The notes below the pieces were generated by a model that was not told the DNA's origin, made no database searches, and saw only the letters and a program-made list of their open reading frames with translations. Source: Arthrobacter sp. Marseille-P9274 (GTDB lineage: Bacteria > Actinomycetota > Actinomycetes > Actinomycetales > Micrococcaceae). From it: a stretch of DNA of 64,000 nucleotides. The translations under genes were made by a program, and so were the position numbers. Location: NCBI RefSeq assembly GCF_946892675.1, contig NZ_CAMPOV010000001.1, positions 532,033 through 596,032 on the forward strand, given 5' to 3'. Positions within the stretch are counted from its first letter, which is position 1. Each line of letters opens with the position of its first letter. Shown in pieces: positions 18,930 to 29,549 of this stretch.

Positions 18930-20090
18930 GTGAGGATAGCCATTGTTGCTGAATCGTTCCTGCCGCATATGAACGGCGTCACCCACTCGCTCCTCCAAGT
19001 GATTGCGCATCTGCGCCGCCGCGGAGACGACGCCCTGATCATCGCGCCGGCCTCGTCGTGGCTCGATGACGAGGCGCCCGCCGAGGTCCAGGGCTACCCG
19101 GTGCACCGCCTGCCGTCCATCCCGCTGCACGGCTATCCGAACGTCCGCGTGGCCGCCGGGACCGTCACCCGGATCCGGCGGATCCTGGCCGATTTCGCGC
19201 CGGACGTGGTGCACGTGGCCTCGCCGTTCGTGCTCGGCTGGCGTGCGGTCCAGGCGGCGCACCAGCTCGGCCTGCCCGCGGTCTCCATCTACCAGACCGA
19301 AGTGCCCGCCTACGCGGCCCGCTACGGGGCTCCCTGGCTCGAGCAGCTGCTGTGGCAGCACGTGGAGAACATCCACGAGCTTTCCACCGTCACGCTGGCC
19401 CCGTCGAGCTTCGCGATGAACCAGCTGCATTCACACTCGGTGCCGCGGGTGCATCTGTGGCGGCGGGGCGTGGACAGCGCGCGCTTCAATCCGGAGAAGT
19501 ACGACGCCGGGTGGCGGGCTTCCGTGGCGCCGAACGGTGAGCGGATCATCGGGTTTGTGGGCCGCCTCGCCGCCGAGAAGCAGGTCGAGGATCTGGCCGT
19601 GCTGTCCGACATTCCGGGCACGCGGCTGGTCATTGTTGGTTCGGGTCCGTTGAAGGACACTCTCCGGCAGAAGCTCCCCGGGGCCTACTTCGCCGGCTTC
19701 CAGGGCGGCGAGGACCTGGCGCGGATGGTGTCCAGCTTCGACCTGTTCGTCCATCCGGGTGAGTCCGAAACGTTCTGCCAGACGATCCAGGAGGCGCAGG
19801 CCGCCGGCGTTGCCGTGGTGGCCGTGGGCCGGGGCGGGCCGCTGGATCTGGTGAATCCCTCGCGCACGGGCTGGCTGTACACGCCGGGCCGGCTGGATGA
19901 GCTGCGCGGCTACGTCATGGATCTGGTGGGCGACGACATCAAGCGCCGCGCCTTCGGCCGGGCCGCCCGGGACGCCGTCCGCGGCCGGACCTGGCCGGTG
20001 CTCTGCGAGCAGCTGGTGGGCTACTACACGAAGGCCATCGAGGTGAAGCGGCGCACGCTCAACCTCGAAGCCAAGGCCTTCTTGGCCTGA
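18930..20090 (+). CDS. GT4-family glycosyltransferase (alpha-mannosyltransferase-like)
   Basis: A 386-residue GT-B enzyme. GTG 18930 is chosen because the protein then begins VRIAIVAESFLPHMNGV, the usual first strand and glycine loop. The C-terminal domain holds GRLAAEKQVEDL (about 211-222) and the nucleotide-sugar EX7E motif HPGESETFCQTIQEA (Glu280, Glu288). It resembles the actinobacterial MgtA/PimB-type mannosyltransferases acting on phosphatidylinositol or glycolipid acceptors; this is an inference from similarity. The gene is monocistronic, with no clear ribosome site, and a long inverted repeat follows the stop. Confidence 0.85.
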   Translation: MRIAIVAESFLPHMNGVTHSLLQVIAHLRRRGDDALIIAPASSWLDDEAPAEVQGYPVHRLPSIPLHGYPNVRVAAGTVTRIRRILADFAPDVVHVASPFVLGWRAVQAAHQLGLPAVSIYQTEVPAYAARYGAPWLEQLLWQHVENIHELSTVTLAPSSFAMNQLHSHSVPRVHLWRRGVDSARFNPEKYDAGWRASVAPNGERIIGFVGRLAAEKQVEDLAVLSDIPGTRLVIVGSGPLKDTLRQKLPGAYFAGFQGGEDLARMVSSFDLFVHPGESETFCQTIQEAQAAGVAVVAVGRGGPLDLVNPSRTGWLYTPGRLDELRGYVMDLVGDDIKRRAFGRAARDAVRGRTWPVLCEQLVGYYTKAIEVKRRTLNLEAKAFLA

Positions 20091-20129
20091 CCAGGCGGCT
20101 GGACCGGCGCGGGCCAGGCCCTACGGACG

Positions 20130-20192
20130 CATTCATTTGGCCTTTAGTGGCTGGATTCAGCGGCCATTCCAGCCACTAAAGGCCAATGAATG
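20130..20192. repeat. 25-bp near-perfect inverted repeat
   Basis: The left arm 20130-20155 and right arm 20168-20192 pair over 25 bases with one bulged T. The loop is twelve bases, and CATTCATT and AATGAATG close the base. The stem is unusually AT-rich for this genome (core GGCCTTTAGTGGCTGG). It may be the terminator of the glycosyltransferase gene, but its length and composition also suit a dispersed palindromic repeat. Confidence 0.75.
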
Positions 20193-20245
20193 TGGAACCG
20201 GGGCGGCCCGCCTCTGCGCACGGATCACCCCGGTTCCTGGCGGGC

Positions 20246-21064
20246 TCAGTAGCTGGCGGGGGTGCCGGCGGGGGCGTCCTGGGGTGCCTGGATGAACTTG
20301 GCGGCGAGGGCCTCCGTGCCGCGGGCCAGCAGGGCGACGTCCGCGCCGACGTTGACGAAGTCCGCGCCGGCGTCGATGTAGCGCCGGGCGGAGGCTTCGA
20401 CGAAGGCGTTGACCCCCACGAATTTGCCCGCGGCCTTGACCTCGCGGATGCTCTGCAGCACGGCCTCGACCACGTCCGGGTGCTCCTGCTGCCCGAGGAC
20501 GCCCATCGAGGCGGCCAGGTCAGAAGGACCGATGAAGACGCCGTCGACGCCGTCCACGCCGGCGATGGCCGCGCCGTTCTGCACGGCCTCCGCCGCTTCG
20601 ATCTGCACGATGAGCGTCAGGGTGTCCCCGGCCCGGTTCAGGTAGTCCGGGATCCGGTTCCAGCGCGCGGAACGGGCCAGCGCCGAGCCGACGCCGCGGA
20701 TGCCGCGGGGCGGATAGTGCATGGCGGCGACGGCGGCTTCGGCCTGCTCGGCGTTGTTGACCATGGGCACGATCAGGGTCTGGGCACCGAGGTCCAGGTA
20801 CTGCTTGATCAGCACCGCGTCATTGAACGGCACGCGGACCACCGAAAGGCATGGGTAGCCTGCGACGGCGCGCAGCTGGGCCAGGATCGACTCCAGGCCC
20901 ATGGGTCCGTGCTCGCCGTCGATCAGCAGGTAGTCCAGCCCGGACCCGGCGCAGATCTCCGCGACGCCCGCGTCGCCGGAGCAGACGAACATGCCGGCGA
21001 CGGTGCGGTCGGTGGAGCGGATGAGGTCCTTGAAGGACGGCGCGGCTTCTACTCGAAACGGCAT
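20246..21064 (-). CDS. hpaI: HpcH/HpaI aldolase family protein
   Basis: A 272-residue class II pyruvate aldolase, cleaving 4-hydroxy-2-oxoheptanedioate to pyruvate and succinate semialdehyde in the homoprotocatechuate pathway. Motifs: LLIDGEHGPM (about 45-55), LIVQIEAAEAV with metal-binding Glu, and GVFIGPSDLAASMG with metal-binding Asp. The start overlaps the end of the hydratase gene by 16 bases, so both are translated from one mRNA. Related aldolases act on other 2-keto-hydroxy acids, so the pathway is inferred from the hydratase neighbour. Confidence 0.88.
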   Translation of the reverse strand: MPFRVEAAPSFKDLIRSTDRTVAGMFVCSGDAGVAEICAGSGLDYLLIDGEHGPMGLESILAQLRAVAGYPCLSVVRVPFNDAVLIKQYLDLGAQTLIVPMVNNAEQAEAAVAAMHYPPRGIRGVGSALARSARWNRIPDYLNRAGDTLTLIVQIEAAEAVQNGAAIAGVDGVDGVFIGPSDLAASMGVLGQQEHPDVVEAVLQSIREVKAAGKFVGVNAFVEASARRYIDAGADFVNVGADVALLARGTEALAAKFIQAPQDAPAGTPASY

Positions 21065-21834
21065 GTGATGGTTCCCAGCTTTCCGTAGTCGGCGAAGACG
21101 GTGTCACCCTCGTAGACCCACATGGGCCGGGTGAAGGAACCGGCGAGGATGGTTTCGCCGGCCTTGAGGTGGTCGCCATGGGGTGCGATCTTGTTGGCCA
21201 GCCAGTAGACCCCGGCGGCCGGGTGGTTCAGCACGCCGGCGGCGACGCCGGTTTCCTCCACCGTCTGGTTCTTGTAGAGGATGGCGGAGATCCAGCGCAG
21301 GTCCACGTCCTGCGGCCGGACCGGGTTTCCTCCGATGACCATCGCGCCCATGGCCGCGTTGTCCGAGATGGTGTCGACGATGGTGCGTCCCTCCATCTCG
21401 ATCCGGGAGTCGAGGATCTCCAGCGCCGGGACGACGTACTCGGTGGCGTTCAGCACGTCGAAGATCGTCGCGTTGGGGCCCTTGACGTCGCGGTTCAGCA
21501 CGAAGGCCAGTTCCACTTCGATGCGCGGGTGCGTGTACTGGTCCCACTTCACCGTGCAGCCGTTTTCGAGGATCATGTCGTCGAAGATGATGCCGTAGTC
21601 CGGCTCGGAGATGCCGGTGGCGTACTGCATGGCCTTGGAGGTCAGGCCGATCTTGCGCCCGGCCAGCTTCCGGCCGTTGGCCTCGCTGCGCTCCCGCCAG
21701 AGGTTCTGCACCGCGTAGGAATCCTCCACGGTCATCTCCGGGTAGCGCGCGGTCAGCCGCGGCACCGGCTGGCGGTTCCGGCCGGCGTCCACCAGTTCAT
21801 CGGCAATTTTTTCAATGGTCGTCTGATCAAGCAC
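21049..21834 (-). CDS. hpaH: 2-oxo-hept-4-ene-1,7-dioate hydratase
   Basis: A 261-residue member of the FAH-like hydratase family (2-keto-4-pentenoate hydratase/HpaH). The product would be the substrate of the aldolase encoded next. The key stretch HPRIEVELAFV supplies metal-binding acids, and KIGLTSKAMQ and LEILDSRIE are also typical. GTG 21834 with GGAG eight bases upstream gives the family's usual length; the longer upstream frame is Ala/Gly/Pro-rich and not homologous. Earlier steps of hydroxyphenylacetate degradation are not present in the window. Confidence 0.87.
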   Translation of the reverse strand: MLDQTTIEKIADELVDAGRNRQPVPRLTARYPEMTVEDSYAVQNLWRERSEANGRKLAGRKIGLTSKAMQYATGISEPDYGIIFDDMILENGCTVKWDQYTHPRIEVELAFVLNRDVKGPNATIFDVLNATEYVVPALEILDSRIEMEGRTIVDTISDNAAMGAMVIGGNPVRPQDVDLRWISAILYKNQTVEETGVAAGVLNHPAAGVYWLANKIAPHGDHLKAGETILAGSFTRPMWVYEGDTVFADYGKLGTITCRFE

Positions 21835-22159
21835 GCGACAGGCTCCAGTTCGAGAATCTTCGGCTGCGGGCAGCACCGGCGGCGGTCCTGCCCGTGCTGT
21901 TGGACCGGCACTGGCTGCTCCGCCGGCCGGTCCAGCACCATAGTACGGTTCCGCCGGGCCGAATGAGACTTCGGTTACAGCCGGCCGCGCTTGTGGTCCT
22001 CCACAGGCTGCAGAACCGCCGGATTCGCCCACATCACAGGCCCGCGGCATACACCCGGGGCATCCGCTGGCCTAGCATTGATGGGTGCAGGTCTTACCCA
22101 GCAGGGCCCTGCCGCGGGTGCGCAGCCGCCGCCCGCCGATAAGTTGAGGAAGTTGCCCA
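21835..22159. other. Divergent intergenic region, hpaH / oligopeptide ABC operon
   Basis: The 325 bases must hold promoters for both directions. A dyad GGACCGGC...GCCGGTCC (about 21900-21935) is followed by TACTAT read on the minus strand, a plausible -10 for hpaH. On the plus strand GAGGAAG precedes the binding-protein ATG. No additional gene is supported. Confidence 0.5.
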
Positions 22160-23818
22160 ATGTCGTTTCCCTTCCGTACCCCCGTCCGGGGTGTGCCTGC
22201 CGCGGTAGGTGCCGTGGCCGCCGTCGTACTTCTGGCCGGATGCAGCGGGGGCGGCAGTTCCCCCGACGACGGCGGGGAGCCGGTCAGCGGGGGCAATCTG
22301 GTCTACGCGACGGGCGACGCAGAGCCCACCTGCCTGGACCCGCATGTCGGCGGCAACTACCCGCAGGCGCTGATCTCCAGCCAGTACCTTGAGCCGCTGG
22401 TGTCGAAGAATTCCGACGGCGCGATCATCCCGTGGCTGGCCAGTAGCTGGGAGCAGAGCGAGGACGGCCTGAGCTGGACCTTCACGCTCCGCGAGGGCGT
22501 GAAGTTCACGGACGGCACGCCGCTGGACGCCGAGGCCGTGAAGGCCAACATCGAACACGTGCAGGACCCCGCGACGGCATCCTCGACCGGCTACCTGGCG
22601 CTGGGCAAGATCAAGAGCGCCGAGGCGGTCGACGCGCAGACCCTGAAGCTGACGCTGAGCTCGCCGGACAGCGCGCTGCTCGAGTCCTTCACCATGCCGT
22701 GGGTGGCGATCCAGTCCCCGAAGGCCCTGGAGCGCAGCCAGGAGGAGAACTGCGCCGCCCCGGTGGGCACCGGGCCGTTCATCGTGGACAAGTGGGTCAA
22801 GCAGGAATCCGTCACGATGGTGCGCAACGAGGACTACTCGGCTCCGCCCGCGGAAGGCTGGCATGAGGGCCCGGCCTACCTGGACTCCATCACCTGGCGG
22901 TTCATTCCGGAATCCGCCACCCGGTACGCGGCGCTGCAGGCCGGCGAGGTACAGGTCATCGACAACGCGCAGCCGGACACCATCAAGGCGGCCGAGGGCA
23001 GCGACGTCATCAAGCACCTGGACGCCCCGCGGCCCGGCGCGTCCAACCGCCTGGAGCTGAACAGCAGCAAGGCGCCGTTCAATGACCCGAAGGTCCGGGA
23101 GGCGTTTGTCCGTTCCGTGAACGTGAACGACGGCGTGTCCACCCTCTTCTTCGACACCGCCGAGAGGTCCTACTCACCGCTGTCCAGCGTGGAACCGCTG
23201 GCCTATTCGGACCAGTCCCTGTTCGGGTACGACCCGGAGGAAGCCAACCGGCTCCTGGACGAGGCCGGCTGGACGGAGCGGGATTCGGACGGCTACCGGG
23301 TCAAGGACGGCAAGCGGCTGACGCTGCAGTTCCCGGTCAGCACCAACCAGTCGATTCCGGCGGAACAGTCGCTGTTCGAGCAGTTCCAGGCCACGGCGAA
23401 GGAGGCCGGGTTCGAGGTCAAGCTGAACCTGCTGGACCTCTCCAGCTGGTACGGCGCGCTGGCCGACAACAACTACAACCTGGTCAGCGCCCCCTATACC
23501 AAGGTCGGGCCGGATGTCCTGCGGATCCTGTACCACTCGGACAGCACCAAGCCCGCACCCAGCGGCTACTTCGCCAACCTGTCGCAGGTGAAGTCCGATG
23601 AGCTGGACGAGCTGCTGACGAAGGCCAGCGAAACTTCGGAGCCGACGGAGCGCGAGAAGCTCTACGATGAGGCGCAGAAGATCGTGCTCGAGGGCTATTA
23701 CATCCTGCCGCTCTACGACCAGCAGAACCACTTCCTCAACCGCTCCGAGGTCTCCGGCGTGAAGGCGCTGCCCACCGTTTCCACGCCGACCTTCCACGAT
23801 GCGTGGCTGACCAACTGA
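22160..23818 (+). CDS. ABC transporter substrate-binding lipoprotein (peptide type)
   Basis: A 552-residue family 5 solute-binding lipoprotein, with signal and lipobox LLAGC (Cys28). The mature part begins with a Gly/Ser linker and the conserved GNLVYATGDAEPTCLDPH, then QYLEPLV, FTLREGVKFTDGTPLDAEAV and GTGPFIVDKW. These define the oligopeptide/dipeptide/nickel class. It captures ligand outside the membrane for the two permeases encoded next. GAGGAAG lies eight bases upstream of ATG 22160. The ligand is unknown. Confidence 0.92.
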   Translation: MSFPFRTPVRGVPAAVGAVAAVVLLAGCSGGGSSPDDGGEPVSGGNLVYATGDAEPTCLDPHVGGNYPQALISSQYLEPLVSKNSDGAIIPWLASSWEQSEDGLSWTFTLREGVKFTDGTPLDAEAVKANIEHVQDPATASSTGYLALGKIKSAEAVDAQTLKLTLSSPDSALLESFTMPWVAIQSPKALERSQEENCAAPVGTGPFIVDKWVKQESVTMVRNEDYSAPPAEGWHEGPAYLDSITWRFIPESATRYAALQAGEVQVIDNAQPDTIKAAEGSDVIKHLDAPRPGASNRLELNSSKAPFNDPKVREAFVRSVNVNDGVSTLFFDTAERSYSPLSSVEPLAYSDQSLFGYDPEEANRLLDEAGWTERDSDGYRVKDGKRLTLQFPVSTNQSIPAEQSLFEQFQATAKEAGFEVKLNLLDLSSWYGALADNNYNLVSAPYTKVGPDVLRILYHSDSTKPAPSGYFANLSQVKSDELDELLTKASETSEPTEREKLYDEAQKIVLEGYYILPLYDQQNHFLNRSEVSGVKALPTVSTPTFHDAWLTN

Positions 23819-24747
23819 AGCCCGTCCGCTGGGTGCTGGCCAAGGTCCTGGGCGCGGTCTTCGTGCTCTGGGCCGTGGCCACGCTCATCTTCTTCGGCAT
23901 CCGGCTGATTCCCGGGGACCCCGCCGAAGCGATCCTGGGCGGACCGGGTTCGCAGGCCTCGCCGGAGGCCCTCGAGCAGGTCCGCCGGGACTATGGCCTG
24001 GACCAGCCGCTCCTGGTGCAGTACGCGGCGCAGCTGGCTCGGCTCTTCCGGGGCGATTTGGGCGATTCCTACTCGCTGCGGATGCCGGTGGCGGACCTGA
24101 TCGCCAACCAGCTGCCGGGCACGCTGCTGCTGGCGGCGCTGTCCCTGCTGGTGGCCTGGCTGCTGGCCCTCGGCCTCGCCGGCTGGTCCACGCTCAACGG
24201 CAGGGCCGCTGCCGTCGTCGCCTCCGGGCTTGAGATCGCCGCAGCAGCGGTGCCGCACTTCTGGCTGGCGAGCGTGCTGATCCTGCTGTTCAGCAACTCG
24301 CTCGGCTGGCTGCCTCCGGTGAACACCGGTTCCGCCGACGGGCTCATCTTGCCGGTCGTCACGCTGGCGCTGCCGCTGGCCGGCTTCCTCGGGCAGGTCA
24401 TGCGCGAGTCGATGCTCGCCGCCATGTCCAGCCCGTTCGCGCTTTCGGCCCGGGCCCGCGGCGAGGGCGAGTCCGGGGTGCTCTTCCGCCATGCCCTGCG
24501 GCACGCAGCGCTGCCGGGCATCGCGCTTTCCGGCTGGGCCTTCGGGAATCTGCTCAGCGGCGCCGTCGTGGTGGAATCGATCTTCGCCCGGCCGGGGCTG
24601 GGCCGGACGCTGCTGAACGCCGTGACGCTGCGGGACATCCCTCTCGTGACCGGCGTCGCCCTGGTTTCCGCGCTGGCCTACGTGCTGGTCATGGCGGCCA
24701 GCGACGTCGCCGAACGGGCGGCGGATCCGAGGCTGCGGACGGCATGA
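23803..24747 (+). CDS. ABC transporter permease, DppB type
   Basis: A 314-residue membrane permease with six helices. GTG 23803 overlaps the binding-protein gene by 16 bases. The N-terminal block RLIPGDPAEAILGG and DYGLDQPLLVQY are classic DppB/OppB features. The cytoplasmic EAA-like loop is at SARARGEGESGVLFRHALRH. It forms the translocation pore with the next protein. Confidence 0.92.
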   Translation: MADQLKPVRWVLAKVLGAVFVLWAVATLIFFGIRLIPGDPAEAILGGPGSQASPEALEQVRRDYGLDQPLLVQYAAQLARLFRGDLGDSYSLRMPVADLIANQLPGTLLLAALSLLVAWLLALGLAGWSTLNGRAAAVVASGLEIAAAAVPHFWLASVLILLFSNSLGWLPPVNTGSADGLILPVVTLALPLAGFLGQVMRESMLAAMSSPFALSARARGEGESGVLFRHALRHAALPGIALSGWAFGNLLSGAVVVESIFARPGLGRTLLNAVTLRDIPLVTGVALVSALAYVLVMAASDVAERAADPRLRTA

Positions 24748-25597
24748 GCATCTTCTCCAGCAGGCGCACCCACCGGGATCCGGCGCTGGCCGCGCATTTC
24801 CCGGGCCTGCGCGGCCTGGAAATCGCCGCGGCCGCCGTAGCGCTCTTCCTGGTCTTCGCCGCCTGCTTCCCGACCCTGCTGGCCCCGTTCGACCCGCTGG
24901 CCATCAACCCGAGCGACGCGTTCCAGGGCCCCTCCGCCGAGCACTGGTTCGGCACCGACGAATCGGGCCGGGACATCTTCTCCCGCGTGGTCCACGGAGC
25001 CCGGCCCTCGCTGCTGATCGGCGCCGCCGCCACAGCCATCGGCCTGGGGCTGGCGCTGCTGCTCGGCACCGCCGCCGGGCTGGGCGGCCGCTGGCTGGAC
25101 TTCGGCATCGGCAGGATCCTAGAGGTTCTGTTCGCGCTGCCCGGGCTCCTGCTCGCGTTGGTCTTCATCGCGATCGCGGGTCCCGGCATCACCACATCGG
25201 TCGTCGCCGTCGGCCTGTCCACCGCACCGGGCTACGCCCGCATCATCCGCGGCCAGATCGTGCAGGTGCGTTCCTCGCCGATGGTGGAGGCCGCCGTCGT
25301 CCTGGGCCGCAGCCCGGCCCAGGTGCTGACGCGGCACATCCTGCCCAACGCCCTCTCCCCCGTGTTTGTGCTTGGCACCCTCGGCTTGGGCCAGGCGGTG
25401 GTATGGGCGTCGTCCCTGAGCTTCCTTGGCCTCGGGGCGCCGCCGCCGGCCGCCGAATGGGGCGCGATGCTCGCCGCCGGCCGGACCTATCTGGGCACGG
25501 CGTGGTGGATGACGCTCTTCCCCGGCCTGGCCATCGTGCTGGCGGCCGCGTCCTCGACGGTACTCGGGCGTGCCCTGCAGCGGCGGGCGGTGTCGCG

Positions 25598-25601
<4 letters not shown>
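24744..25601 (+). CDS. ABC transporter permease, DppC type
   Basis: A 285-residue partner permease that overlaps the previous gene by ATGA. The N-terminal HWFGTDESGRDIFSRVVHGA is the DppC/OppC hallmark. The EAA-type loop MVEAAVVLGRSPAQVLTRHI contacts the ATPase. Six membrane segments are visible. It is coupled to the following ATPase gene through a GTGA overlap. Confidence 0.93.
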
Positions 25602-27343
<1,742 letters not shown>

Positions 27344-27404
27344 CGGGACGGCCGCAGCGCCGCTGGGCTTACTATGGAGGGAATCCGCTACATCTGCCCT
27401 GCCC

Positions 27405-29033
27405 ATGAAAGAGGATCCTTCCATCACGGACTCGCTTGCCCCAACTGACATTGCCGGCGCCTACTTCGGTGCGCCGGAGCCGGAGGAGACCCAGCGCGAC
27501 GTCGTCGAGGTCACTTCACCCGCCGCCGTCGCACGCCTGGAAGACCGCGCCGACGTCGTCAAGGTCAAGCGGCGCTACGCCCTCGTCAACCGGGATCGCA
27601 CGCCGCACGAGGCCATGGTCGAGGACCTGCTCTTCATCCGCCGCGTGCTCGACGACGCGGGCCTGCGCTATCTGCTGGTCCGCGGCAACGACGCGCGCCC
27701 GGTGATCGCCGTCAATTGGGAAGACCGCAAGGCACTGCAGTCGGCGCTGGCCGAAGCCTGCCGCAACGAGCCCTTCTACTCGATGACCGTGGACGCGAAG
27801 AAGAAGACCGCGCTGCTGGTCGGCGACGGCCTCCTCGCCGAGGGCAACAAGGCCCGCATCTTCCGGCTCTACCGCCCGCGCATCGAGCCCAACGGCGGCC
27901 TCGTCTACGGGCAGTCCGCCGGCGTGCAGATCGAACTCTGGCGCTGGGAAGGCGACCATGTGGTCCTGCCGATCGAGAATTCGCTGACCCGCCGCTCGCT
28001 TCCCGCCGCCGAAGCCGTCCGGGGCACCGTCTTCCGCTACGGCCTGGAGTGGCCCACGATCGAGAACATGTTCGCGGACCACGCCACGGACATCGACTTC
28101 GAGATCGACATCGTCTTCTCCTGGGTGGACGGCAACGATCCGGCCTACCAGGCTGCCCGCCGCAAGCGCCAGGAAGGCGTCGCCCTCGGCGAAGGCGACG
28201 AGGCGGATGCCCGCTTCCGCCAAATCAACGAGCTCAAATATGCGCTGCGCTCCGTGCACATGTTCGCTCCCTGGATCCGGCACATCTTCATCGCCACGGA
28301 CTCCCCCGTTCCGGAATGGCTGGATGCGGAGCACGCAGCGATCACCATCGTGCGCAGCGAGGAGCACTTCAAAGACCCCTCCGTGCTGCCCACCCACAAT
28401 TCGCAGGCCGTGGAGGCCCAGCTCCAGCACATCGAGGGCCTGAGCGAACACTTCCTCTACTCCAACGACGACATGTTCTTCGGCCGCCCCGTCGGCCCGG
28501 ATGTCTTCTTCTCCCCCGGCGGCATCACCAAGTTCATCGAGGCCAGCACCCGGATCGGCCTCGGCGACAACCATCTGGACCGCTCCGGCTTCGAGAACGC
28601 CGCCCGGGTCAACCGAAAGCTGCTCTACGAACGCTTCGGCCGGATCACCACCCGCCATCTCGAGCACTGCGCCGCGCCCCTGCGCAAGAGCGTACTGTTC
28701 GAAATGGAGGACGTCTTCGCCGAGCAGTTCACCGCCACCGCCGCCAGCCGCTTCCGCGCCAAGGACAACATTTCGGTCACCAACTCGCTGTACCACTACT
28801 ACGCCCTGCTCACCGGCCGCGCCGTCACGCAGACCCAGGCCAAGGTGAAGTACGTCGACACCACCATGTACTCCGGCCTGAGGCAGCTGGCCCGGCTGCT
28901 CAAGAAGCGCAACCATGACTTCTTCTGCCTCAACGACGGCAGCTTCCCGGAGGTCCCGGCGGACGAACGGCAGAATGTCGTGACGGACTTCCTCGAGAAG
29001 TACTTCCCGGTCCCCGCGCCCTGGGAGAAGTGA
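27405..29033 (+). CDS. Stealth-family polysaccharide phosphotransferase
   Basis: A 542-residue cytosolic enzyme of the Stealth (CR1-CR4) family, which transfers hexose-1-phosphate to build capsule or wall phosphoglycans. CR1 is IDIVFSWVDGNDP (about 235-247) and CR2 is RSVHMFAPWIRHIFIATD. CR3 is HNSQAVEAQLQHIEGL with LYSNDDMFFG. The CR4-like block CAAPLRKSV follows. The first 230 residues are the variable N-terminal domain seen in actinobacterial CpsY-like members. ATG 27405 is the first start after the ABC operon stop (61 bases). No ribosome site is evident, so initiation may be leaderless. Confidence 0.9.
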   Translation: MKEDPSITDSLAPTDIAGAYFGAPEPEETQRDVVEVTSPAAVARLEDRADVVKVKRRYALVNRDRTPHEAMVEDLLFIRRVLDDAGLRYLLVRGNDARPVIAVNWEDRKALQSALAEACRNEPFYSMTVDAKKKTALLVGDGLLAEGNKARIFRLYRPRIEPNGGLVYGQSAGVQIELWRWEGDHVVLPIENSLTRRSLPAAEAVRGTVFRYGLEWPTIENMFADHATDIDFEIDIVFSWVDGNDPAYQAARRKRQEGVALGEGDEADARFRQINELKYALRSVHMFAPWIRHIFIATDSPVPEWLDAEHAAITIVRSEEHFKDPSVLPTHNSQAVEAQLQHIEGLSEHFLYSNDDMFFGRPVGPDVFFSPGGITKFIEASTRIGLGDNHLDRSGFENAARVNRKLLYERFGRITTRHLEHCAAPLRKSVLFEMEDVFAEQFTATAASRFRAKDNISVTNSLYHYYALLTGRAVTQTQAKVKYVDTTMYSGLRQLARLLKKRNHDFFCLNDGSFPEVPADERQNVVTDFLEKYFPVPAPWEK

Positions 29034-29135
29034 CCCCGGAGGCGTTAGGGCACCGCTGGCCGACGCCCGCTTCCCGCCCGCCGCGCGGGCCCTTTGCTAC
29101 TTCCCGCCCGGTCCGCCGGCATCTAGGCTGGCAGC

Positions 29136-29495
29136 ATGTCCAACGACTCCTCAACGGCTGCCCCGGGCGAACGGCGCAGCATCCTGTCCATGCTCTCCGA
29201 GGACTTCAAGTCCTTTGCCTGGCGCCGCTCCTTCGGCGATCCCGTGCAGGTGGGCGACCAGCAGGTCATTCCCGTGGCGCTGGTTAAGGTCGGTTTCGGC
29301 GGCGGCGGAACCGGGAACGACGGCGGCGGGGGCGGGGGCGGCGCGGTGCTTCCGGTCGGCATCCTGGCCGCGGACGAGAACGGCCGGGCAAGCTTCATTC
29401 CGAACCCGATCGCCGTGCTCGCCGTCATGATTCCGCTGGTCTGGGTCAGCGGACAGGCGGTCGCCCGGATTGTCTCCGCCGCGCGGAACCGCTGA
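29136..29495 (+). CDS. GerW/YtfJ-family protein
   Basis: A 119-residue protein resembling the Bacillus GerW (YtfJ) sporulation protein family. The N-terminal part has the pattern FGDPVQVGDQQVIPVALVKVGFGGGG, and a glycine run follows. After it comes GILAADENG, and a hydrophobic C-terminal segment (about 90-110) suggests membrane attachment. In Bacillus it is needed for germination, but non-sporulating actinobacteria carry homologues of unknown role. The gene lies 100 bases after the Stealth gene in the same direction. Confidence 0.78.
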   Translation: MSNDSSTAAPGERRSILSMLSEDFKSFAWRRSFGDPVQVGDQQVIPVALVKVGFGGGGTGNDGGGGGGGAVLPVGILAADENGRASFIPNPIAVLAVMIPLVWVSGQAVARIVSAARNR

Positions 29496-29549
29496 AGCGG
29501 TCCCAGCTGAACCGGTCCCAGGGGATGCCTCTGTAACCGGCAGCTCCTG

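Noticed and set aside
20130-20192. Possible TetR operator because it contains ATTCATTT and AATGAATG
   Set aside because: The half-sites are about 45 bases apart as parts of a long stem, not the 5-base spacing of the real operators.
23803-23818. Possible frameshift between binding protein and permease
   Set aside because: It is a normal 16-base gene overlap; both proteins are complete.
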